Shown here piece by piece: positions 58,092 through 64,000 of a stretch of DNA of 64,000 nucleotides. Position 1 is the stretch's first letter, and the number at the start of each line of letters is the position of its first letter. The notes beneath the pieces were generated by a model. It worked only from the letters and a program-made list of their open reading frames with translations, was not told the DNA's origin and made no database searches. The DNA is from Paenibacillus mellifer (lineage in GTDB: Bacteria > Bacillota > Bacilli > Paenibacillales > Paenibacillaceae): contig NZ_JALPRK010000003.1 in assembly GCF_023195895.1 (NCBI RefSeq), forward strand, positions 124,001 through 188,000, written 5' to 3'. A program made the translations under genes and the position numbers.

Positions 58092-60476
58092 TTACTTCAG
58101 CGGTTTCCAAACCCAGTTTTCCACTTCCGGCAGGTCGATGCCTTCCTCGCGGATGTAGGCGTGGTGCTTCTTCACCATCGCATCCATTTCGTCGGCGATC
58201 GAAGCGTATTGCTCGGCGTTCGGCAGGTTCAAGACCGCTTCTTTCACCAGGTCGAACCGGTCCATTTGGTTCACTACGCGCATATCGAACGGCGTTGTGA
58301 TGTCGCCATTTTCGCGGTAGCCGTGTACGTGCAGGTTATGGTTGTGGCGATCAAAGAACAGATCCTTGATGAGGCCTTCATAACCGTGGAACGCGAACAC
58401 GACCGGTTTATCTTTGGTGAAGAATGCGTCGAATTCAGCATCGGACAAGCCGCGCGGATCGAGCTTCTGGCTTCTCAGTTTCAACAGGTCGACGACGTTG
58501 ATGTAACGGATTTTCAGATCCGGCAATTTCTCATGCAAGATGCTGATCGCCGCCAAGCTCTCCATCGTTGGCTCCGTACCGGAGGAAGCGAATACGATAT
58601 CCGGCTCGCCGCCTTTGTCGGTGCTGGCCCAATCGATGACTTTCAAGCCTTTTTCCACCAATTCAGCTGCTTCATCCGCCGTAAACCATTGCGGACGCGG
58701 ATGCTTGGACGAGACGATCAAGTTGATCTTCTGACGGTCATTTAGGATTGTATCAAACACAGCCAGCAGCGTATTGGCGTCCGCCGGCAAATACTCGCGG
58801 ATGAATTCCGGCTTCTTATCGGCCAGATGGCCCAGCAAGCCCGGATCTTGGTGCGTGTAGCCGTTGTGATCCTGTTGGAACACCGTGGACGTTGCCACAA
58901 CGTTCAAAGACGGGATCTTTCCGCGCCAGCCATGATCCGTTGCTTTACGCAGCCATTTAAAGTGCTGGGTGATCATCGAGTCGACCACGCGCAGGAATGC
59001 TTCGTAGCTGGCGAAGAAGCCATGGCGACCGGTCAGTACGTAACCTTCCAACAAGCCTTCCGCCTGATGCTCGGACAGCTGCGAATCGATGACGCGACCA
59101 TAGGAAGCCAGGAATTCATCGTTTGGCTCCTTCACGGCGTCCAGCCATTGGCGTTTGGTGACGTCGAACACTGGTCCGAGGCGGTTGGACATCGTTTCGT
59201 CTGGGCCGAAGATGCGGAAGTTCTTGTTCGTTTCGTTCAGTTGCACAACCTCGGCCACATATTTGCCCAACACGGCCATGTCCTGAGCGACAACTTTCCC
59301 CGGTACGGAGTTATCCAGCGCATAATCCCGGAAATTCGGGAGGCGCAGATCCTTCACCAGACGGCCGGCGTCGGTAACCGGATTTTTGCCCATGCGGCGG
59401 TTGCCCTTCGGCAGGATTTCGGCGAGTTCGTCTCTCAAGCGACCGTTCTCGTAGAACAGCTCTTCCGGACGGTAGCTCTTCATCCATTCCAGCAAAGCCG
59501 GAGCGTGTTGCATGTTCTTCTGGTCTACCGGAATCGGTACTTGGTGGGCACGGAACGAATTTTCGTTTGGTACGCCGCCCCATTCCTTCGGTCCCGTCCA
59601 GCCTTTCGGGGAACGGAATACCAGCATCGGCCATACTGGACGAGTAGCGTCCCCGGTTTCGCGCGCATGCTTCTGGATGGCTTGGATTTTCTCCACGATC
59701 GTGTCCAGTGCCTTCGCCATCGCCGGATGCATGAACTCCGGATCTTCGCCTTCAACGAAAATCGGCTCCCAGCCCATGCCTTTGAAATAGGCGGTCATTT
59801 CCTCGTTCGTTTGACGGGACAGGATCGTTGGGTTACTGATCTTGAATCCGTTCAAGTGCAGGATCGGCAACACCGCTCCATCTGTAATTGGGTTGATGAA
59901 CCGGTTGGAGAACCAAGATGCTGCGAGCGGCCCGGTTTCGGCTTCCCCATCACCAACCACAACCGCCGAAATGAGATTCGGGTGGTCCAAAATCGCGCCT
60001 GCGCCATGCGAAAGCGAATACCCCAATTCCCCGCCTTCATGAATCGACCCCGGCGTCTCCGGCGCCGCGTGGGAAGCAATCCCGCCCGGGAAGGAGAACT
60101 GCTTGAACAGCTTCTTCATTCCTTGAAGATCCTGCGTAATCTCCGGATAAATTTCCGTGTAGCTGCCGTCCAAATAAGAGTTCGAAACCATGACCTGTCC
60201 GCCATGCCCTGGTCCTTCGACGTAGAACATATCCAGATCATATTTGCAGATGACCCGGTTCAGGTGGGCGTAAATGAAGTTTTGGCCCGGAATCGTGCCC
60301 CAGTGCCCGATCGGCTTGACCTTTACATCCGAATCCTTCAACGGCTCCAGCAGCAGCGGGTTGTCCTTCAGGTACAACTGCCCCACCGAGATATAGTTCG
60401 TTGCGCGCCAATAAGCGTCCAGCTTGGCCAGATACGTTTTGGAGGAATAATCGACTTGCGTCATCGTAAATGCCAT
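58092..60476 (-). CDS. xfp: Phosphoketolase (xylulose 5-phosphate/fructose 6-phosphate)
   Basis: 794 residues from ATG 60476 (AGGGAG 8 nt upstream). Thiamine-diphosphate enzyme with the standard blocks: [81 protein letters not shown] (ThDP-binding GDGExE), [27 protein letters not shown] and [10 protein letters not shown]. It splits xylulose 5-phosphate or fructose 6-phosphate with phosphate into acetyl phosphate and an aldose phosphate. A GntR-family regulator gene lies upstream on the same strand, and a GTGAA-TTCAC palindrome sits in its leader. Confidence 0.95.
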   Translation of the reverse strand: MAFTMTQVDYSSKTYLAKLDAYWRATNYISVGQLYLKDNPLLLEPLKDSDVKVKPIGHWGTIPGQNFIYAHLNRVICKYDLDMFYVEGPGHGGQVMVSNSYLDGSYTEIYPEITQDLQGMKKLFKQFSFPGGIASHAAPETPGSIHEGGELGYSLSHGAGAILDHPNLISAVVVGDGEAETGPLAASWFSNRFINPITDGAVLPILHLNGFKISNPTILSRQTNEEMTAYFKGMGWEPIFVEGEDPEFMHPAMAKALDTIVEKIQAIQKHARETGDATRPVWPMLVFRSPKGWTGPKEWGGVPNENSFRAHQVPIPVDQKNMQHAPALLEWMKSYRPEELFYENGRLRDELAEILPKGNRRMGKNPVTDAGRLVKDLRLPNFRDYALDNSVPGKVVAQDMAVLGKYVAEVVQLNETNKNFRIFGPDETMSNRLGPVFDVTKRQWLDAVKEPNDEFLASYGRVIDSQLSEHQAEGLLEGYVLTGRHGFFASYEAFLRVVDSMITQHFKWLRKATDHGWRGKIPSLNVVATSTVFQQDHNGYTHQDPGLLGHLADKKPEFIREYLPADANTLLAVFDTILNDRQKINLIVSSKHPRPQWFTADEAAELVEKGLKVIDWASTDKGGEPDIVFASSGTEPTMESLAAISILHEKLPDLKIRYINVVDLLKLRSQKLDPRGLSDAEFDAFFTKDKPVVFAFHGYEGLIKDLFFDRHNHNLHVHGYRENGDITTPFDMRVVNQMDRFDLVKEAVLNLPNAEQYASIADEMDAMVKKHHAYIREEGIDLPEVENWVWKPLK

Positions 60477-60529
60477 TTCTTCCACTCCCTTTGTTTTTCT
60501 ATTTGTATTTTGTTCGGTGCATCTCTATT

Positions 60530-60543
60530 GTGAATATTTTCAC
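60530..60543 (-). promoter_or_regulatory. Candidate operator in the phosphoketolase leader
   Basis: GTGAATATTTTCAC, an inverted repeat GTGAA-N4-TTCAC, 54 nt before the start codon and just after a plausible promoter (minus strand TTGAAA at 60572-60567, 17-nt spacer, TTATAG). Well placed for a repressor such as the GntR protein at 60733; the link is inference. Confidence 0.5.
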
Positions 60544-60689
60544 CTATAATTATATAATAGCGTCCTTTTCAAAAATTGATACGGTCCAATTACGTGAAAT
60601 ATTGAACATAGTATGAAAATTGATCGGTCCACCCTTTCATTCGCCAGTTCTTTTAGCATGTCCACTTCGCCTGTCAGCGCATAAAAAAA

Positions 60690-60713
60690 CAGGCCGAACC
60701 GAGGTTCAGCCTG
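60690..60713 (-). terminator. Terminator of the GntR regulator gene
   Basis: CAGGCCGAACC / GGTTCAGCCTG with one mismatch, 2-nt loop; AAAAAAA to the left is a T7 run on the minus strand. Confidence 0.8.
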
Positions 60714-60732
60714 CTTGGATGTCGTCCGATAC

Positions 60733-61461
60733 TTATTTCTCCTGTACCGAAACAAACGTATTAAACTTCGAATACTTGTAGTGAAGCCGCATATGGGAGA
60801 ACTCGAACGGCGTACCGTTATCCAGGAAAAAGATTCCCTCCATAATGCTGACCGGTTCATTCGGTGCCAAATGCAGAAGCTCCTGATCCTGCGAATCGGA
60901 CGGCTCGGCGTAGATCGACAGGAACGATTTGGTTACGGCCAGGTTCCGCGAATTCTCCAAATAGTTGAAGATCGAACCTTCGATGATCGTCTGGTTCAGG
61001 TCCTGCACGATTTTAATCGGGATATACCCCGTTTCGATCATAAACGGCTCCTCGTCGAAGAGGCGAAGCCGAACAATTTTGTACACGAAGTCATGCGACT
61101 CCAGGAACAAATCGCGTTGCAGCTCCTCCGTCGGCGGAATCACCTCGAAGCTAAGCACCTTCACCTTCGGCTTCTTGCCATGCATCTGGAAGTTGTCGGT
61201 GACCCCAAGATTGGAGCCTTCGTAGTTGAAGATCGACTCGTTTTTTATGTATAAGGGATTAATGAACGTGCCCGAACCCCGTTTCTTAAAAATAATCCCG
61301 TCATGCTCCATCTTCGTCAGCGCGCGTTTCACCGAGCTGCGGCTCACCTGGTACGTCTCGCTCAGGCTGCGCTCGTCCGGCAGTCTCATATTCGCAAACT
61401 GTCCGGAGAAGATCTTCTCCTTCAGGTCGTCGATAATTTGCTTATAGACCAATTGTGCCAT
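60733..61461 (-). CDS. GntR family regulator with UTRA ligand-binding domain
   Basis: 242 residues: winged-helix DNA-binding domain (QIIDDLKEKIFSGQFANMRLPDERSLSETYQVSRSSVKRALTKMEHDGIIFKKRGSGTFI, about 7-70) and a HutC-type UTRA domain (about 85-240, with KIVRLRLFDEEPFMIETGYIP). Such proteins sense small ligands, often sugar phosphates. Its position directly upstream of the phosphoketolase gene on the same strand suggests that it regulates it. AAGGAGAGG precedes ATG 61461. Confidence 0.9.
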   Translation of the reverse strand: MAQLVYKQIIDDLKEKIFSGQFANMRLPDERSLSETYQVSRSSVKRALTKMEHDGIIFKKRGSGTFINPLYIKNESIFNYEGSNLGVTDNFQMHGKKPKVKVLSFEVIPPTEELQRDLFLESHDFVYKIVRLRLFDEEPFMIETGYIPIKIVQDLNQTIIEGSIFNYLENSRNLAVTKSFLSIYAEPSDSQDQELLHLAPNEPVSIMEGIFFLDNGTPFEFSHMRLHYKYSKFNTFVSVQEK

Positions 61462-61550
61462 GGGGTACCTCTCCTTCCCTACTCATTCTACCCCTTTTTG
61501 GCGGAACGAGGAACTCCTTATTCCCTGTCTTCAAGAAGCCGTGAGGGATT

Positions 61551-61620
61551 ATGTATGAAAATTCGAGTATAATTCACCAGTTCTGGCGATTTCGGAGGAA
61601 TATGTATGAAAAATCGAATC
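61551..61620 (+). repeat. Two copies of the 51-bp repeat with core TATGAAAAATCG
   Basis: ATGTATGAAAATTCGAGTAT at 61551 and ATGTATGAAAAATCGAATCC at 61602, 51 bp apart. Same core and period as the array at 50240-50363, here in plus orientation, between the GntR gene and the TPR-SUKH gene. Confidence 0.65.
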
Positions 61621-61632
61621 CATGCGGTAAAA

Positions 61633-61660
61633 AGCCGCCGGGATTGGAATCCTGGCGGCT
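61633..61660 (-). terminator. Terminator of the TPR-SUKH gene
   Basis: AGCCGCCGGGATT / AATCCTGGCGGCT stem with one mismatch; TAAAAA to the left gives a T run on the minus strand. Confidence 0.8.
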
Positions 61661-61693
61661 GACTTGTAAGTCTAGGCTTGGCGGTTAACCTTG

Positions 61694-62626
61694 CTAATGC
61701 GCCCCGGCCGTCAACCCGCGGACAAACGCCTCGAAGCTCGGCGCCAGGCGGGTGACTTTCTTGCTTGCCTTCTCGACATAAACCACTTCGGGTTCGCCGT
61801 CGTTGGCAGATTCGCGGTAGTCGAGCATGACGACCCCCGCATCCGACGGCGTATCGCAGAGGACAACGCCGAATTCGGGATATCCCTCCCGCTCGATCGT
61901 CGCGCGGCTTCCGGCGGCTCCGCACAGCGAATGCGGCTTCTCACGCCCAATGCCCATGAGGCCCAAAATTTCGACGGTCTCGCCGGATTCGCTCCGGATG
62001 AATCGGCCCCGGGGGATTCCGCCATTATGTACTTTCATCAGGTTGACATAGAAAGACGGCAGCCGGAAAACAAGCGACTCCTCCACAGACTCAATCAACG
62101 CGTCCGTTGGCGGTGCGGAGACGTACTTCTCCGCCGCAGGATTGCCGTCATCCCAGAAGCTCGCCGCGTCGAAGTCACCTTCGAAGACAACCGGCGCCGC
62201 CGGGGTTTGCCCGGCTTCCGCCGCTACAGACGCTGACGTCTCTGGAGCCGCTTCCGCGCCCTCAGCCTCGCTCTCGGCGGTTTTTTCCGCGATCCAACTC
62301 AGGAATTCCAGGGTATCCTCATCTTCCGGCTCCAACCGATCAGCGTTCTCGAATGCCGTCCGCGCTTCGCCATACCGCCCCAAATAGTAATAAGCCAAGC
62401 CGATCCGGTAATGCCAAAGCGGGTCATCCTGCCCCTCCGCAGCAACAGTCCGGAACTGCTCGACCGCTTCGTCATACCGCTCCAGATTGTTCAGCGCGCG
62501 CCCTAAATGGCTAACGAGTTCATAGTCTCTTTCCTCCGCTGGCACATCCTTGACGGCTTGAACGATCTGTTCATATTCATCTTCTTCATGCCACGTTTGC
62601 AGCTGTTCCAACAATTCTTCTCTCAT
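61694..62626 (-). CDS. TPR plus SMI1/KNR4 (SUKH) domain protein
   Basis: 310 residues from ATG 62626 (GGGAGG 7 nt upstream). N-terminal tetratricopeptide-like helices (about 15-110: EEYEQIVQAVKDVP, LGRALNNLERYDEAVEQFRTVAAEGQDDPLWHYRIGLAYYYLGRYGEARTAFENADRLEPED), an acidic Ala/Glu/Pro linker (about 118-150), then a SUKH domain (LIESVEESLVFRLPSFYVNLMKVHNGG, SRATIEREGYPEFGVVLCDTPSDAGVVMLDYRE). SUKH proteins are often immunity proteins against polymorphic toxins, but stand-alone ones also have housekeeping roles. No toxin gene is near. Confidence 0.85.
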   Translation of the reverse strand: MREELLEQLQTWHEEDEYEQIVQAVKDVPAEERDYELVSHLGRALNNLERYDEAVEQFRTVAAEGQDDPLWHYRIGLAYYYLGRYGEARTAFENADRLEPEDEDTLEFLSWIAEKTAESEAEGAEAAPETSASVAAEAGQTPAAPVVFEGDFDAASFWDDGNPAAEKYVSAPPTDALIESVEESLVFRLPSFYVNLMKVHNGGIPRGRFIRSESGETVEILGLMGIGREKPHSLCGAAGSRATIEREGYPEFGVVLCDTPSDAGVVMLDYRESANDGEPEVVYVEKASKKVTRLAPSFEAFVRGLTAGAH

Positions 62627-62725
62627 CGATTGGCCTCCCAAGCGCATTGTCCATAAGCAAATTATACCATTCCCAGGACATGCATCACCAGCGACGCTCA
62701 CTTGGGAGGGAGTACACGCCCTTTC

Positions 62726-63649
62726 TTATTCTCCCGCCAACCAATCCTCCGCTTCTACTTGGCTGGCAAACACCCGGAACATGTTACCTCGATTGGACTC
62801 GGCGAGCAGCTCCTTCATCCGGCCTTTAATTAGGCTCCCTTCGACGACAACAATCGCGGCTCGAAGTGAAAAGTTCACGAATTTCTGCAGAATTTCACCG
62901 GCTAATCCCGTTCTCAAATTGAAAAAATCCTCAGACAACGTCTCGGCATGAATGACGAGCCGTCCGGCGTTGTGCTCGATGCACACCTCGATCAGGCCAA
63001 TAGCATCCTTGCCGTTGGAGATCGGCGGTTCGGCCGAGGTTACGACGACGATGGTTTGGTTGTTTTTTTCCACAAGTTGATAGTTCATGGTATGGTTCTC
63101 CCCTTCCTTCGGATGACGGATTCCCAGGTCTTCGCGCAGTTGGCGGATCCAATCGAGTTCGCTCCGGTATTGCTCCAGAACACGGCCGTGGACTTGATCC
63201 CATAGATAGGCTTCGCGGGTCGTGCGGCGAGGTGAAAACTCCCCCCGGCGCAGCTTCTCCTCCTCCACGGCGATCTGCAGGTAAATCTCCTGCTCATACC
63301 CCGTAAGGAGTGCGTTCAACTCGCTTGGACCCAGCGAATCCGCCCAGGCCAGGCGCACAAGGAAGGTGTTTTTGAACTCCGGTAGCTCCGGCGGAGACAG
63401 CACCCAAGCCTTCAGCTCTTCCCGCCCGGCGTCGGTGATCGTATAGATCTTCTTCGACGGGGCGCTGTCCTGATGGTGCACCTCGTTGGTCACCCAGCCC
63501 TCCTCCAGCAGCTCTACCAACGCCTTATAAATCTGATTGTTGTTGCCCGACCAGGGCATGAATGGCGAGTCCTGGATGATTTTCTTCAAATCATAGCCGG
63601 TAAGAGACCGGGCACTCAGCATCCCAAGAATCGCGTAGTTGATCGACAT
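62726..63649 (-). CDS. PadR-family regulator fused to a DUF4180 domain
   Basis: 307 residues from ATG 63649 (AGGAG 8 nt upstream). Residues 1-180 form a PadR regulator: winged helix MSINYAILGMLSARSLTGYDLKKIIQDSPFMPWSGNNNQIYKALVELLEEGWV and a helical C-terminal dimerisation part. From Met188 (ATG 63088) the sequence MNYQLVEKNNQTIVVVTSAEPPI...ESNRGNMFRVFASQVEAEDWLAGE is a complete DUF4180 domain, which is usually a separate small protein encoded next to PadR. GAAGGGGAG stands 9 nt before that internal ATG, so a separate DUF4180 product may also be made. Confidence 0.85.
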   Translation of the reverse strand: MSINYAILGMLSARSLTGYDLKKIIQDSPFMPWSGNNNQIYKALVELLEEGWVTNEVHHQDSAPSKKIYTITDAGREELKAWVLSPPELPEFKNTFLVRLAWADSLGPSELNALLTGYEQEIYLQIAVEEEKLRRGEFSPRRTTREAYLWDQVHGRVLEQYRSELDWIRQLREDLGIRHPKEGENHTMNYQLVEKNNQTIVVVTSAEPPISNGKDAIGLIEVCIEHNAGRLVIHAETLSEDFFNLRTGLAGEILQKFVNFSLRAAIVVVEGSLIKGRMKELLAESNRGNMFRVFASQVEAEDWLAGE

Positions 63650-63676
63650 CCGACTCACTCCTGTTTTCTTTAACCT

Positions 63677-63692
63677 ATGTTAATAGTAACAT
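63677..63692 (-). promoter_or_regulatory. PadR-type operator
   Basis: ATGTTAATAGTAACAT contains ATGT-N8-ACAT, the consensus of PadR-family operators, 28 nt upstream of the PadR start codon. Autorepression is likely from family knowledge. Confidence 0.7.
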
Positions 63693-63760
63693 ATGTTTTC
63701 GTAAACACAAGTTCTGATATGTAGGCAGAGCGGAAATAGGGCAATGGGGAATAGGCCCCC

Positions 63761-63953
63761 TCCGCTAACGGACAGGAGAGCCGTTATTTATACGAAGAGG
63801 TTCGACTCCACAATCTTACGGACTCCACGGACCTTATTGGATACGAATTGATGTGAATTTAGCTAAAGTCACCGAAATAAGGTCACTCCCGTCCGTAAGC
63901 CCGAGAAATCCCCGGGAAATGGGACAATAAGGTCTTTACGTTCCGTTAGCGGA
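63761..63953. repeat. Nested inverted array of four related elements
   Basis: Two plus-oriented units (TCCGCTAACGGAC...CCGTTATTT 63761-63789; CTTACGGACTCC...CTTATT 63814-63838) are followed by two inverted units (AATAAGGTCACT...CCGTAAG 63876-63899; AATAAGGTCTTT...CCGTTAGCGGA 63926-63953). The outer and inner pairs are mutually complementary, so the segment could fold as one long cruciform. No gene is visible in 63693-64000. Confidence 0.65.
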
Positions 63954-63977
63954 AGGCTGCCTTGTTAAAAAAAGCCT

Positions 63978-64000
63978 CAGGTCGCCTCAATGGCGGCCTG
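63978..64000 (-). terminator. Terminator of a gene beyond the window
   Basis: CAGGTCGCC / GGCGGCCTG stem with one mismatch and a 5-nt loop, with AAAAAAAGC to the left giving a T run on the minus strand; the coding sequence it serves would be to the right of base 64000. Confidence 0.6.

Noticed and set aside
58827..60533. A 568-codon plus-strand open frame opposite the phosphoketolase gene
   Set aside because: It lies entirely antisense to a highly conserved enzyme, has no ribosome-binding site or domain, and is the usual by-product of high-GC codon bias.
1..64000. tRNA, rRNA, riboswitch or prophage elements
   Set aside because: No cloverleaf with CCA-type end, rRNA-like block, T-box, known riboswitch core, integrase or attachment site was recognised in reading either strand.

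Overview
The window looks like a chromosomal segment of a Paenibacillus-type, spore-forming Firmicute. The support is moderately high GC with strong AGGAGG ribosome-binding sites and frequent GTG/TTG starts, a GerA/GerB/GerC germinant receptor set, an HPr-kinase homologue, CUT1 sugar uptake with a two-component system, an IS1182-type transposase relic, and many short intergenic repeats. The genus is an inference; no rRNA or other marker gene is present.

Layout. 1-7653: end of a MATE transporter, a minus-strand operon for a VTC-type polyphosphate polymerase, a DUF4956 membrane protein and a carbohydrate-binding lipoprotein, and, divergent from it across a 380-bp tandem repeat, an OmpR-type two-component system. 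7700-16030: FMN reductase, vanY/vanZ-like pair, a frameshifted membrane-protein gene, sialate O-acetylesterase and a GH94 phosphorylase. 16237-24547: methyltransferase, germinant receptor genes in an unusual split arrangement, a YiiX-like amidase, CdsA-like and isoprenylcysteine-methyltransferase-like genes, and an ECF sigma/anti-sigma pair. 24763-31374: two paralogous membrane-anchored metallo-beta-lactamase-fold hydrolases around a tandem pair of GT2 glycosyltransferases and SelO, then an SseB-like protein. 31545-38535: a two-component system divergent from a CUT1 sugar ABC transporter and a cytoplasmic GH5 glycosidase. 38692-43346: small lipoproteins, methyltransferase, and an AT-rich island with a frameshifted matrixin protease and a truncated retropepsin-like gene. 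43368-50104: HprK-like kinase, AAC(3)-type acetyltransferase, Fur-controlled siderophore ABC operon, sugar isomerase-like TIM barrel. 50537-57748: a LysM-bearing CpdB-like nucleotidase, EAL and GGDEF proteins, a frameshifted DUF4405 gene, a decayed copy of a pyridoxamine-phosphate-oxidase-like gene with an AT-rich insertion, an IS1182 relic, and the intact copy. 58092-64000: phosphoketolase and its probable GntR regulator, a TPR-SUKH protein, a PadR-DUF4180 fusion and a repeat array.

The strongest new signal is regulatory. Three promoters (upstream of the polyphosphate-polymerase operon, of the OmpR two-component system, and of the DUF4405 gene 50 kb away) carry the same 19-bp direct-repeat element at exactly the same 7-nt distance from the -10 box. 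This suggests one regulon, probably driven by the response regulator at 5648. A second pair of matched operators, in opposite orientation and each 21 nt from a -10 box, lies between the sugar two-component system and the ABC transporter. Several dispersed repeat families and at least four disrupted genes (frameshifts or small indels) are also present.
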